Shown: positions 48,723 through 57,707 of the stretch, in pieces
Layout: the number at the start of each line of letters is the position of its first letter
Numbering within the stretch: position 1 is the stretch's first letter
Translations under genes and position numbers: made by a program
Source: Bacteroidales bacterium
GTDB lineage: Bacteria; Bacteroidota; Bacteroidia; Bacteroidales; GCA-2748055
Direction of reading: 5' to 3'
Assembly (NCBI GenBank): GCA_023138875.1
Contig: JAGLOO010000008.1
Span: 23,908 to 87,907 of the forward strand
Length of the DNA: 64,000 bases
Notes under the pieces: model-generated
Told to the model about the DNA's origin: nothing
Databases searched by the model: none
What the model saw: the letters and a program-made list of their open reading frames with translations, nothing else

Positions 48723-49754
48723 TTAATTTAATTCAAGCAATTTTTTATAAAGCAAAGGTATCGTCTGTTTTTGATTGCCTCCAATGTAATATCCTTTCCC
48801 TCCATATGCCTCGGGAACACGGGTAACAATGCTTTTCTGGTCGCGATAATAATAACCGACAGCGTTTTCGTCTGTGAAGTTTTGGGGATTGTATGGCCTC
48901 AGGTCAAAATTGGCGGTAATAATTTTATTCGGCACATGCCCCGTATTGGCAGCCATTGAAGCTGCCTTGAGAAACACTTCCGGCCCGGTCACCGCACTTC
49001 CCACATTTAAAATCACCCCTCCCCCGGAAAGATTTGAAATTTCATGGGTATATACCAGGAAATCCCTGGCTGAACATCCACCTTTTGCTTCACCGTCGAA
49101 ATATGGATGCTGGTCAATCACATCTGTGCCAATACCGGCATGTATGGTCAGCGGTACTTCATGTTCATAGCATATTGCCTGTAGACTAAGTTCAGGATAC
49201 ATAAAATTAATGGATGCGGATTCCAGGTTGAGCATATCTGTTACCTCTTGCCGGAACAATTCATTGCAGATCATTCTTCCGATTGCTTCTCCATAGCCAA
49301 GCCTGTGCCTGTTTCCGACTGTAAGGGCAGCATTGATAAAGTTAAATTCGAAAGCCATACCGAATTGTCCCTTTTCGAGGGCCTGCGGGACATATTCACT
49401 TGTTTCTCCCATTAAACCCAGTTCAAAGTCGTGTATGGAAGTCGCACCATTACCGGAAATAATGGTGAAAAAACCACGTTTGACAAGATCTCCAAGCAGC
49501 AGGCCGAGTCCGTTTTTTATAAGATGTGCACCGGTAAACAGGGCAACGGGCCTCTGTTTCTCTCTTGCAGTAACAATTTCTCTGGCAAGAATGGTGATGT
49601 GCTCTTCTACATCATCTGGGACCCTGAACGTCAATTCGTTTACACAATCGGGATCAATAAGATCACTCATCTTCACTTTATTGGATCTTTCTGATACCGG
49701 ATAGGTGACTATCTGCCCCGGATTAAAAATTTTGTACCTGCCTTTGTATTCCAT
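48723..49754 (-). CDS. Uncharacterised conserved protein, Rossmann-like
   Basis: 343 residues, cytoplasmic, no signal peptide. No family recognised with confidence. Visible: a nucleotide-binding-like alternation (VALFTGAHLIKNGLGLLLGDLVKRG, TIISGNGATSIHDFELGLMGETSEYVPQAL, given as blocks), IHAGIGTDVIDQHPYFDGEA, GGCSARDFLVYTHEISNL, GGVILNVGSAVTGPEVFLKA and ITANFDLRPYNPQNF. Glycine-rich turns and conserved-looking His/Asp residues suggest an enzyme. The general pattern loosely recalls the deoxyhypusine-synthase fold, but the catalytic lysine region of that enzyme is not seen. It is the first gene of the PfkB-HAD / ROK / SIS set (10 bp gap), so it is likely to make or consume the sugar phosphate they handle. 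Confidence 0.65.
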   Translation of the reverse strand: MEYKGRYKIFNPGQIVTYPVSERSNKVKMSDLIDPDCVNELTFRVPDDVEEHITILAREIVTAREKQRPVALFTGAHLIKNGLGLLLGDLVKRGFFTIISGNGATSIHDFELGLMGETSEYVPQALEKGQFGMAFEFNFINAALTVGNRHRLGYGEAIGRMICNELFRQEVTDMLNLESASINFMYPELSLQAICYEHEVPLTIHAGIGTDVIDQHPYFDGEAKGGCSARDFLVYTHEISNLSGGGVILNVGSAVTGPEVFLKAASMAANTGHVPNKIITANFDLRPYNPQNFTDENAVGYYYRDQKSIVTRVPEAYGGKGYYIGGNQKQTIPLLYKKLLELN

Positions 49755-49806
49755 TGGTACCCTATCTTTTTAATGCGAAGATACTTGCTCTCACTTCAGG
49801 TTGATT

Positions 49807-51174
49807 TTATTCATAATCATCAGTAACAAACATCCGGGTACTCTTGGTATACTCTCCACCATTTGGATCGGAATAGGTCAGATCCAGATAGAATGCCCTG
49901 AAACCTGATTCCGGGAATTCCACCTGAACTTCAACATCTTTTTGAATCTGGTCATCAATACTCAGGCTATTCCAGACTTCATCCCGGAAATCCCGGTCCT
50001 CTGAATCTGCAGTCCACAATAATGCTCCCTGCAGCTGGTCAGGGGATGCTTCGACCGACAGGGTGAACTGCGTTTCGTTTTGATCAATTTCCCATTTGCA
50101 GGCAGGATATTGACCTCCTGACAAAGTCCGGCCAAAAAAGGCACTCAGGGCCGTAAGTGCCTGCTGTCCGTCGCCCAGCCCGTGACCTGCATTGGGGACA
50201 TAGTGGATGTAATTTTCACCCGGAATGTCATCTATGTAGTTTTTGATGGCATCCACAGGCCAGTATTCATCGTTGGTGCCAATGAATATCATTTTTGGCA
50301 TGGTAAGTTTCTCACGATAGGAATAGGGGTCAATCATTGTGGTGATGTCGTCACCATTTTCTGTATGCACGTCCTGTGGAATGCCCAGTTTTACATAATC
50401 TTCGATTTGAATACTGTACTCTCCCCATACTTCAACCTGATAATCCAGGTTCACGGGCATATTAAGTACATCGATCACCATGGGCGCAATAGCCTCCACG
50501 CGGGGATCGCATGCTCCGGTTAACCATGTCGTCCAGCCACGTTTGGAAGCACCGGTAACCACAAACTTCTTAATGTCGTGTTGAAGGGTCTCTGCTGAGA
50601 ATTCCTGGACAGCATCCATGGCACGCACCGCTGTTTTAACCATGGGGAATAGAAGGGGCCAGGTATAATCCCCGTCATTCTTGTAGTTGTGTAGGGTGAA
50701 TGAGATCAGTGCATCTTCGGTCAGATCATCATACAGTGGTTGGTCTGGTACTTGCCAGATAATGGCAACCATCGCACTGTTTTTCACAGCTACCTGGGCC
50801 ATGGTTTTGATGAAATCATCGTCCCCGTCCCGCACAACAGGATTACCGTCCTTATTCTTACCACCGGTAATAAATAGCAGTGCCCCATCATGGTTATTCT
50901 CTTCAGGTACAAGAACCGTTAAGGTGTGTTTCCACGTATGTTCACGCCATTGTTGTGAGGTGATGCGCAGGTCGTAAACTTTTAGTCCGTCCATCTGGTA
51001 AGATTCTTCCACATTCCAGGCAAATGATTCATCCTCATTTTGCAAATAACTTTGCAGAGCTGTTTCAGGGGTAACAGGTTCTGGGCTGGTTGTGCATGAA
51101 ATGCATGCAACCAGGGTTAGCCATATCATTAAAATTCCGCTCATATTTCTGTGCAGTCGTCTTTTCTGTTTCAT
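49807..51174 (-). CDS. PhoPQ-activated pathogenicity-related (PqaA-type) alpha/beta hydrolase
   Basis: 455 residues with a lipoprotein-type signal (LVACISC). It matches the PhoPQ_related family: ALQSYLQNEDESFAWNV, LRITSQQWREHTWKHTLTVLVPE, FVVTGASKRGWTTWLTGACDPRVEAI with the nucleophile Ser, MIFIGTNDEYW with the acid, and YVPNAGHGLGD with the His. In Salmonella PqaA is PhoP-regulated and of unclear biochemistry; in Bacteroidota the family sits in glycan-degradation loci, where an esterase or peptidase role is suspected. It lies after SusC/SusD beyond a strong terminator, so it has its own promoter or depends on readthrough. It is 52 bp upstream of the uncharacterised sugar-cluster gene. Confidence 0.83.
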   Translation of the reverse strand: MKQKRRLHRNMSGILMIWLTLVACISCTTSPEPVTPETALQSYLQNEDESFAWNVEESYQMDGLKVYDLRITSQQWREHTWKHTLTVLVPEENNHDGALLFITGGKNKDGNPVVRDGDDDFIKTMAQVAVKNSAMVAIIWQVPDQPLYDDLTEDALISFTLHNYKNDGDYTWPLLFPMVKTAVRAMDAVQEFSAETLQHDIKKFVVTGASKRGWTTWLTGACDPRVEAIAPMVIDVLNMPVNLDYQVEVWGEYSIQIEDYVKLGIPQDVHTENGDDITTMIDPYSYREKLTMPKMIFIGTNDEYWPVDAIKNYIDDIPGENYIHYVPNAGHGLGDGQQALTALSAFFGRTLSGGQYPACKWEIDQNETQFTLSVEASPDQLQGALLWTADSEDRDFRDEVWNSLSIDDQIQKDVEVQVEFPESGFRAFYLDLTYSDPNGGEYTKSTRMFVTDDYE

Positions 51175-51199
51175 ATTCTTTTTTTATAAAAGTTATAAT

Positions 51200-51238
51200 A
51201 AAAAAGTAAATAAGCCATATAAATCATGGCTTATTTAC
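51200..51238 (-). terminator. Strong intrinsic terminator after SusC/SusD
   Basis: A perfect 13-bp stem, GTAAATAAGCCAT/ATGGCTTATTTAC (51206-51218 and 51226-51238), with a 7-nt loop and six T residues on the minus strand after it. It ends the SusC-SusD transcript and separates it from the hydrolase gene. The stretch 51246-51300 beside it is low-complexity (repeated CTAACCTAAAA) and non-coding. Confidence 0.92.
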
Positions 51239-51303
51239 CTTTTTTAAACCAACCACTACTAACCAACCAAACACTAACCTAAAACTAACCTAAAACTGAT
51301 AAT

Positions 51304-53004
51304 CTAATACGGATTACCTGTGCCTTGCAACAGCCAGAATTTAGACCATGAACTGTCTTCTCCATCCTGCGCTGTAAAATCAGTTTCTACCAGATTACTA
51401 ATTGCATCCAGGTAATTGGTGTTATTCCTGTTTTTCTCGTTATTGCCATACATAAAACGCAGAGGTATGGCATCACGTGTTGCTATGGGTCCTATGGTAA
51501 GAGCAGGGTATCCGGTTCTTCTCCAGTCACAATATGATTCATGGGCCACAGTCCAGTTAGCGATCCATTTCTGAACCATTATTTGTTCTAAAGAACCATC
51601 ATAAGTAACACCTGTTCCGTCAAGATAATCAGCAGCATCATCACTTGTACCCCATGTATTAAATGAAGCTTCCACACCTTTCTCATACCACTCCTGTTGC
51701 GAACCAACAGACCATCCTTTTTGGGCAGCTTCAGCAATAATGAAACACACCTCGGCATATGAGATAAGTCTTTGTCTTAACAGGTCACCTTTTGCTTCTT
51801 TATACATATCTGCCAGCGCTGAATTATGAACATTGGGCCCTCCCTGTATAACATTTGGATTCAGATTCCAGCCGGACCCGTCACCGGTAGAAGATGCTAT
51901 GGGCATACCTGCATAATCATTCGTATCCACAAGAACTTTTCCGTCTTCAATATCTGCCGGCCAGGTCTCCTGGTTGTAAACCACCCAACCTTTTACGTCC
52001 ATAGAATCGGGATGCAGGTACCTTATACCATCTTCAACTATATCAGCTTCAGGAGTGTATGCTGTAGAGACTTTAATTGGAATTCTGACTTTATTGAACC
52101 AGACAGCGAGCCTTGGGTCGTTCAAGTCCACGAGAACATCCCTGAAGCCGGCACAAAGCTGAACCCTGTTGAAATTGCTTTCAGAGGCATCAAATGCGAT
52201 GGCATTGGGCCATGAATCGGCCTCAGAAGAACCAATATATCCCATGGTGGCATCCTCTTCCTCCGATGTGAAAACCGGATAGGTACCGGGATCGGAAACA
52301 ATCTCTTCAATACCTGCTTGTGCGAAGGAAGGAAGTTTTGTGGAGACTCGCATATAATATCTCAACCTCAGGGAGTTAGACATTTTTCTCCACATTTCAG
52401 GATCACCGCCGTACATCACATCAGCATTTGGGTCGATTCCTATATAGGCACTTGCAGATTTTGATAGCAGCGAGCTGGCTATTTTAAGCTCTTCAATAAT
52501 TCCCCTGTAAATGGTCTCCTGCGAGTCAAATACGGGGAACATATCCTCCTGTTCACCAGTTGCGCCATTCAGGGCTGCAGTGTAAGGTGCATCACCCCAA
52601 TGATCAGCTATGAAACCATAGGTAAATGCCCTTAATACAATGGCCACACCCTGCTGGAACTCCATTCCCTCTTCTACAGATCTTTCGTACAGGTGCTTAT
52701 CATTTCTCAGGTTTCCATACAAGTAGCCCCATCCACGTTCACCAACCCAGTCATATTTATTCAGACCTGAGCCCCAACCGCTTTTCTGAACATATTGCAT
52801 CACACCGGCAACATCACAGTCAAAGCCACAATATGACGTTGCAGTGTTAGAGATCACTGTGGCTAGCATCAGGTTGGGCTGGACCGTCTCCGGGTCCACA
52901 CCATTCGGGTTCACATTCAGTTCGGTCAGTTGATCTTCACAAGAGACAAACGCTACCACTGCCAGAACCAGAAACACTCTATTTAATATTTTCGTTAATT
53001 TCAT
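51304..53004 (-). CDS. SusD-like outer-membrane glycan-binding lipoprotein
   Basis: 566 residues, lipobox VVAFVSC. It belongs to the SusD-like_2 (SusD/RagB) group: LTELNVNPNGVDPETVQPNLMLATVIS at the start, VLRAFTYGFIADHWGDAPYTAAL, PEMWRKMSNSLRLRYYMRVS (TPR-like helices) and ISYAEVCFIIAEAAQKGW. Together with the adjacent SusC it forms the lidded glycan-import complex of the outer membrane, with SusD as the lid that captures the sugar or peptide. It is 19 bp after SusC and co-transcribed, and the strong terminator follows. Substrate not fixed by the sequence; the neighbours suggest a glucosamine-containing or unusual sugar. Confidence 0.93.
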   Translation of the reverse strand: MKLTKILNRVFLVLAVVAFVSCEDQLTELNVNPNGVDPETVQPNLMLATVISNTATSYCGFDCDVAGVMQYVQKSGWGSGLNKYDWVGERGWGYLYGNLRNDKHLYERSVEEGMEFQQGVAIVLRAFTYGFIADHWGDAPYTAALNGATGEQEDMFPVFDSQETIYRGIIEELKIASSLLSKSASAYIGIDPNADVMYGGDPEMWRKMSNSLRLRYYMRVSTKLPSFAQAGIEEIVSDPGTYPVFTSEEEDATMGYIGSSEADSWPNAIAFDASESNFNRVQLCAGFRDVLVDLNDPRLAVWFNKVRIPIKVSTAYTPEADIVEDGIRYLHPDSMDVKGWVVYNQETWPADIEDGKVLVDTNDYAGMPIASSTGDGSGWNLNPNVIQGGPNVHNSALADMYKEAKGDLLRQRLISYAEVCFIIAEAAQKGWSVGSQQEWYEKGVEASFNTWGTSDDAADYLDGTGVTYDGSLEQIMVQKWIANWTVAHESYCDWRRTGYPALTIGPIATRDAIPLRFMYGNNEKNRNNTNYLDAISNLVETDFTAQDGEDSSWSKFWLLQGTGNPY

Positions 53005-53023
53005 GATTTTTTAGTTTAGCATA

Positions 53024-56000
53024 TTAGAAACTGATATTTAGCTTCACACCTATCGGGATCGTCCAGGGTGATACATTAAATCTTTCGATACCTTGCTTAA
53101 ACTGGATACCGCTAGTTTGTGTTCCGCCTTCAGGCTGAAACGCCAGTTCAGGATCGATATTGATACCGGCTTTTGTCCAGAGAATAATGTTACGGCTATA
53201 TAGTGAAACCGTCAGATTCTGGATACCCTTGATCGGGGGAAGCTGGTAACCAATAGATATCTCCCGGAGTTTTATAAAATCAGCATCAAATGTCGCATTG
53301 CGGGTATAACTCCATCCGTAGTAATCCTGGTACCTGATCAACGGTGTGTTTTCATCTCCAAGATTTTCACGTGTCATAATGAAGTTTCCATCGTCATCGT
53401 AGTATCCTTCCACACCAGGCATAAATACGCCATCATTAAGAGAAATACCATCTTCAGTGAATGGTAAACCACCATACTCTGCCGTCGGTCCGCCCACAAT
53501 GACAAAGAACTCTCCGTCTGGAGACAGATATTCATCGGCATGTTCTTTAAGATAGGCGGGAATATCACTCACTCCACTTAGATCCAGCGCTTTGTCTAAC
53601 CATCTTTGTGTATGGAGGTCAGATTCTCCATAACGGAATGTCTGAGAGACAAACTGTCCGCCTACTCTCCAGTCTAAAACTGCACTAATTGTCCAATTCT
53701 TATATCTAAGTGATGATTGCATACCAAGCAGAAAGTCAGGGTTGAAGTTCCCGATAACAGGAGCAACCCTGTTTCCATTTTCATCCTGTAGTGTTTTGTC
53801 ACTATCTTCCCAGCCTTCGTCATCGATGATGGGCCATCCGTAGTATGGTGAATTTTCGTCTTCAACACGTACCAGGGCACGGTCAATCATCTGTCCTATT
53901 TCCTCACCTACCCATGTGTAGGCTCCACCTTTCGCATCACCCCACAGCTTGATATAGTCGAATCCTTCTGATAGTTCCTCGATCGTTGTCCTGTTTCTGG
54001 AAAACATTAGGTTGACATCCCAGTTTAAATCAGTGGTCCTGTAAGGAGTCCCTCCCACAGAGAATTCGATACCCTTGCTGGATAGTAAACCGGCATTAAT
54101 CTGCTTGGAAGTATAACCCGATGAAGGCGGAAGTCCGATTGGAAGGATCTGGTTTTCGTTTTCAGCCTGGTAGTAAGTAAAATCTGCTCTTAAGCGGTTT
54201 TGAAAAAGTGCAAGATCAGCCCCAATTTCCCAGGAAGTTTGTATCTCCGGTTTAAGATCAGGAAGCAACAATGTACCTGAAGTGGTCAGACGTGTCTGGT
54301 TACCCCAGGCACCCGCATTGCCCATGGTTTGGATCAATCTGTATGGGTCGGTATCGTTACCTACCATGGCCCAGCCTCCCCTGAGTTTTGCAAGAGAAAC
54401 ATTTGAACCCATATCGAACATATTGCTCAGCAACATACTTAACGATGCTGACGGGTAGAAGTAAGATCGGTTTTCTACCGGTAGCGTACTGGACCAGTCG
54501 TTTCTGGCGGTTAGGTCAACATAGATCATATCTTTGTAGCCTATAGAAGCTAAACCGTAAAGGCTATAAATACCCTTCTGTCTGAAACCGGATGAATAGG
54601 TTAGGTTATCCGGAGCAACGTTGGAAACGGAATAAATGTTTGGGATTATTAATCCGGAACCTCTTCTTTTTGACTGTGTGGTGTGACTTGATGAATACTT
54701 GTACATATAGTTACCACCAGCAGATGCTGTGACGCTAAAATCTCCTGCAACTTTATCATATGTAAACAGGAAATCGGCATTCTGTTCTCTTCTGTAAAGG
54801 TTTTGTAAACCATAAAAACCATTGGGCTCTTTGGAATAACTGGGTGCTATTTTTGTTTCACGTTGTTCGTCGTATTGGTCGTGCGTATACCGGGCCATCA
54901 AAGACAATCCCGGAACAATCTGCCAGTCAATTTTGGCATTGCCATACACCCTGCTTCTTGAGAATGGGTTGTTTATTTCATTGGCGATAAAGTAAGGGTT
55001 GTTCATCATGTCCTCCTTGTCGTAAGTGCCATCCGGGTTGACCACAAGATTGTAAGGGCCTCTCTGTTGAATTCCTTCCAGTCCCTCTTCCCAGTAATCT
55101 TGCATCTCCAGCACATCCAGGTGAGGATTGATCTCATACAGTGCCTGCATCGGATTGGCTCCACGGTTACCGGCAGGGCGGTTATCTGCACCGGAGTTGG
55201 TGAAGTTAATACTTGAACTTACTGTCAGGTTATCAAGAAGTTTTACCGAAGAGTTTAAACTGATAGAGTTTCTGTGCAAATCGCTGTTCGGGATCATACC
55301 TTTGTTTATCATATTGTTATATGATAACCTGTAGTTGACTTTTTCAGTTGCATCCGAAATAGCTACACCATTTGTGGTTGTGAACCCTGTCTGAAAAAAG
55401 TTCTTCCAGTTGTCAGGATGAGATTCCAGGGGTGTTGCAGTAAGATTCCCATTTGCATCAAAGAAGGGCCACTGATATGCCATCATGTCTTTGTCCAGTT
55501 CAGGACCTACCCAATAGGAATCTCCTCCGGGAACCGCATAATAATCCAAATCGTTGTTTGGTCGGTTATCCTGGGTATAGGGCCGCCTGCCATTGGCAAA
55601 CAGAGTATGCTTCTCAAGATACTTGTATGGATTTTCGATCACAGTGTTTGATGTAACTGTGACACCCAATCCCTTGCTATCTTTACCGGATTTTGTGGTG
55701 ATAAGTACAACTCCGTTACCGGCTCTGGAACCATAGAGTGCCGCAGCACTGGGTCCCTTTAAAACAGATATGCTTTCAATATCCTCAGGGTTAATGTCAG
55801 AGATCGCATTCCCGTAGTCAACTTTTGTATCCCTGGCCATTTCTGTCACATTGTTCAGCGTATTGACCATTGGAACGCCGTCAACAACAAACAGTGGCTG
55901 GTTATCACTTGTTAAAGATGATGCACCGCGGATGACCATGCTGACAGATGAACCTGCTCCTCCGGTAGAGTTTATAACCACACCGGAAATTTTTCCTGCA

Positions 56001-56425
56001 AGTGAATTCATCAGGTTTTCCTGAGGAACTCTTGTAAGATCTTCGCCATCTACTTCCCCCACTGAGTAACCAAGTGATTTTTTCTCTCTTGAAATACCCA
56101 GGGCGGTAATGACTACTTCGTCCATAGCGATGGATGAAGTCATCAGCGTAATATTAATTATGGATTGGTTGCCTACGAGTACCTCCCGGGTTTCCATTCC
56201 AACAAAAGAGAATCTTAGAATTGAGTTCTCATCCGGAACATCAATGCTAAAGTGACCGCTTTGATCTGTAACGCTACCCTGTGAGGTACCCTTGATCACT
56301 ACAGTCACACCTGGTAATGGTTCTCCGGAATCATCTGAGACAACCCCGGTTACTGTTCTTTGTGCCATTGCACTGCTAACGAATATGGCAAACAGAAACA
56401 ATAATGACAGAATCTTCTTTTTCAT
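53024..56425 (-). CDS. SusC/RagA-type TonB-linked outer-membrane transporter
   Basis: 1133 residues. The signal is MKKKILSLLFLFAIFVSSAMAQ, then a carboxypeptidase-D regulatory-like domain (about 23-105: TVTGVVSDDSGEPLPGVTVVIKGTSQGSVTDQ, in two blocks), the TonB box region MDEVVITALGISREKKSLGYSV, and the plug (about 125-240) with IRGASSLTSDNQPLFVVDGVPM and ISVLKGPSAAALYGSRAGNGVVLITTKSG, the SusC signature. The large barrel ends WTIPIGVKLNISF. It imports a glycan or peptide oligomer with its SusD partner using TonB energy. The 264 bases upstream (56426-56689) are AT-rich and should hold the operon promoter. No regulator gene is adjacent. Confidence 0.95.
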   Translation of the reverse strand: MKKKILSLLFLFAIFVSSAMAQRTVTGVVSDDSGEPLPGVTVVIKGTSQGSVTDQSGHFSIDVPDENSILRFSFVGMETREVLVGNQSIINITLMTSSIAMDEVVITALGISREKKSLGYSVGEVDGEDLTRVPQENLMNSLAGKISGVVINSTGGAGSSVSMVIRGASSLTSDNQPLFVVDGVPMVNTLNNVTEMARDTKVDYGNAISDINPEDIESISVLKGPSAAALYGSRAGNGVVLITTKSGKDSKGLGVTVTSNTVIENPYKYLEKHTLFANGRRPYTQDNRPNNDLDYYAVPGGDSYWVGPELDKDMMAYQWPFFDANGNLTATPLESHPDNWKNFFQTGFTTTNGVAISDATEKVNYRLSYNNMINKGMIPNSDLHRNSISLNSSVKLLDNLTVSSSINFTNSGADNRPAGNRGANPMQALYEINPHLDVLEMQDYWEEGLEGIQQRGPYNLVVNPDGTYDKEDMMNNPYFIANEINNPFSRSRVYGNAKIDWQIVPGLSLMARYTHDQYDEQRETKIAPSYSKEPNGFYGLQNLYRREQNADFLFTYDKVAGDFSVTASAGGNYMYKYSSSHTTQSKRRGSGLIIPNIYSVSNVAPDNLTYSSGFRQKGIYSLYGLASIGYKDMIYVDLTARNDWSSTLPVENRSYFYPSASLSMLLSNMFDMGSNVSLAKLRGGWAMVGNDTDPYRLIQTMGNAGAWGNQTRLTTSGTLLLPDLKPEIQTSWEIGADLALFQNRLRADFTYYQAENENQILPIGLPPSSGYTSKQINAGLLSSKGIEFSVGGTPYRTTDLNWDVNLMFSRNRTTIEELSEGFDYIKLWGDAKGGAYTWVGEEIGQMIDRALVRVEDENSPYYGWPIIDDEGWEDSDKTLQDENGNRVAPVIGNFNPDFLLGMQSSLRYKNWTISAVLDWRVGGQFVSQTFRYGESDLHTQRWLDKALDLSGVSDIPAYLKEHADEYLSPDGEFFVIVGGPTAEYGGLPFTEDGISLNDGVFMPGVEGYYDDDGNFIMTRENLGDENTPLIRYQDYYGWSYTRNATFDADFIKLREISIGYQLPPIKGIQNLTVSLYSRNIILWTKAGINIDPELAFQPEGGTQTSGIQFKQGIERFNVSPWTIPIGVKLNISF

Positions 56426-56689
56426 TAGGTTAGGTTTTGATTGTTAGTAAGGATCATGCGATATGAAAATTATTTGTATCTGTGGAATTAAAGAGTATTC
56501 AGTATACAAATTAAAGGGATAGAAGAGGTATAATGCTACATGAATTTTACTAATTGCACATAGTTTTTTAACCTAAAGAAAAATCACAAAACATGAATAT
56601 GATCCCAGTGGGTTAATATTCTTTCAAAAGAGGTTAAAAATCCGTTTATGGTATATCTGGAACTATTGGTGAGTGAAGGGCTGATATCT
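56426..56689. promoter_or_regulatory. Upstream region of the SusC/SusD operon
   Basis: AT-rich intergenic DNA between SusC and the Gfo/Idh gene, with no open frame. It contains TTTAATTTG (minus strand, around 56504-56514), close to but not matching the Bacteroidota -7 element TAnnTTTG, and no clear -33 partner. It also receives transcripts from the Gfo/Idh gene, and no hairpin terminator was seen. Confidence 0.3.
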
Positions 56690-57697
56690 CTATTTTAATG
56701 TTACCACCTCGTTTTTCTGAGATGACATGTAAGCGGCATCAACAATATTCAGAACAATTTGTCCTTCTGTGAATCCGGGTGAGGGCTGTTTCCGGCTCCT
56801 GATACAATCAATAAAGTGCTCCATCTGCCTGTCATAGATCACCTGGTCGCAATGTTCAGATCTCTCTGGCATGGGGGCTTTAAACTCTCCGGGAATCTCT
56901 TCAACCTTATATTTCAGAAAAGTTGGGAAAACACTTGCATATCCTTTTGTTCCAAACAACCGGGTGCCGGCTTCGGGTCCATCCATATGGGGATGCCACC
57001 AGCCACTTTCTATGATGGATGTGGTTCCATTGTCCCAGGTTATTATTATGATCCCCGAATCGTCAACATCATAATCGCCATAATTGGTCCCAATCTGAGC
57101 ATATACAGTAACAGGTTCCGGGTCACCAAGAATATAACGAACTGTGTCAATTGCATGTACACCCATATCGGCCAGTGCTCCGCCACCGGCCATCTCTTTT
57201 AGTGTAAACCAACCGGAAGGACCCCAGTTTTCGTGAATGCCGTAACCTTTGGTTTTAATGATCTTCCCAAGCTTACCGGATTGTACAACCTTTCTTATAT
57301 GGTTTACTTCCGTATCAAACCGCCACATGTGCCCAACCATAAGAAGTTGTTTGGTTGCTCTGATCGCTTCAATGATCTCATTTCCCTCCCAGGAATTCAT
57401 CGCCATGGGTTTTTCCAGAAATACATCCTTCCCGCTTTTCAGAAATTCAATGGCATAGGGTGCATGATATTTATTTGGGATCCCGATAACAAGTGCGTCT
57501 ATATCATCCCTGTCAACGGTATTCATGGCATCGGAACCCACTTCTTTAATATTATATTTTGCAGTAAATTTCTTCGCGGATTCCAGCTGAGTATCAACAG
57601 CAATCACAATTTCCACATCCGCCAGTTGCTGAAGACCACGTGCATGATAATCTGCTATATAGCCTGTCCCAATAATCGCAATTCTTATTTTGTCCAT
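56690..57697 (-). CDS. Gfo/Idh/MocA-family NAD(P)-dependent dehydrogenase
   Basis: 335 residues from ATG at 57697 (MDKIRIAIIGTGYIADYHARGL). A frame starting 20 codons earlier would run into the DegT gene and adds residues before the Rossmann loop. Dinucleotide loop IIGTGYIADYH, then DALVIGIPNKYHAPYAIEFLKSGKDVFLEKPMAMN with the catalytic Glu-Lys-Pro, and GGGALADMGVHAIDTVRYILG with the substrate-binding Asp/His. The family oxidises or reduces a hydroxyl of a sugar or cyclitol (myo-inositol dehydrogenase, glucose-fructose oxidoreductase). Ten bp behind a DegT aminotransferase, the pair matches the dehydrogenase-transaminase logic of keto-sugar or inosose amination/deamination. Substrate inferred, not known. 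Confidence 0.88.
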   Translation of the reverse strand: MDKIRIAIIGTGYIADYHARGLQQLADVEIVIAVDTQLESAKKFTAKYNIKEVGSDAMNTVDRDDIDALVIGIPNKYHAPYAIEFLKSGKDVFLEKPMAMNSWEGNEIIEAIRATKQLLMVGHMWRFDTEVNHIRKVVQSGKLGKIIKTKGYGIHENWGPSGWFTLKEMAGGGALADMGVHAIDTVRYILGDPEPVTVYAQIGTNYGDYDVDDSGIIIITWDNGTTSIIESGWWHPHMDGPEAGTRLFGTKGYASVFPTFLKYKVEEIPGEFKAPMPERSEHCDQVIYDRQMEHFIDCIRSRKQPSPGFTEGQIVLNIVDAAYMSSQKNEVVTLK

Positions 57698-57707
57698 TAT
57701 TTTTTCA

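Noticed and set aside
51246..51300. Repeated CTAACCTAAAA units considered as a CRISPR-like or telomere-like repeat
   Set aside because: Only a few imperfect short copies without spacers; low-complexity intergenic DNA.
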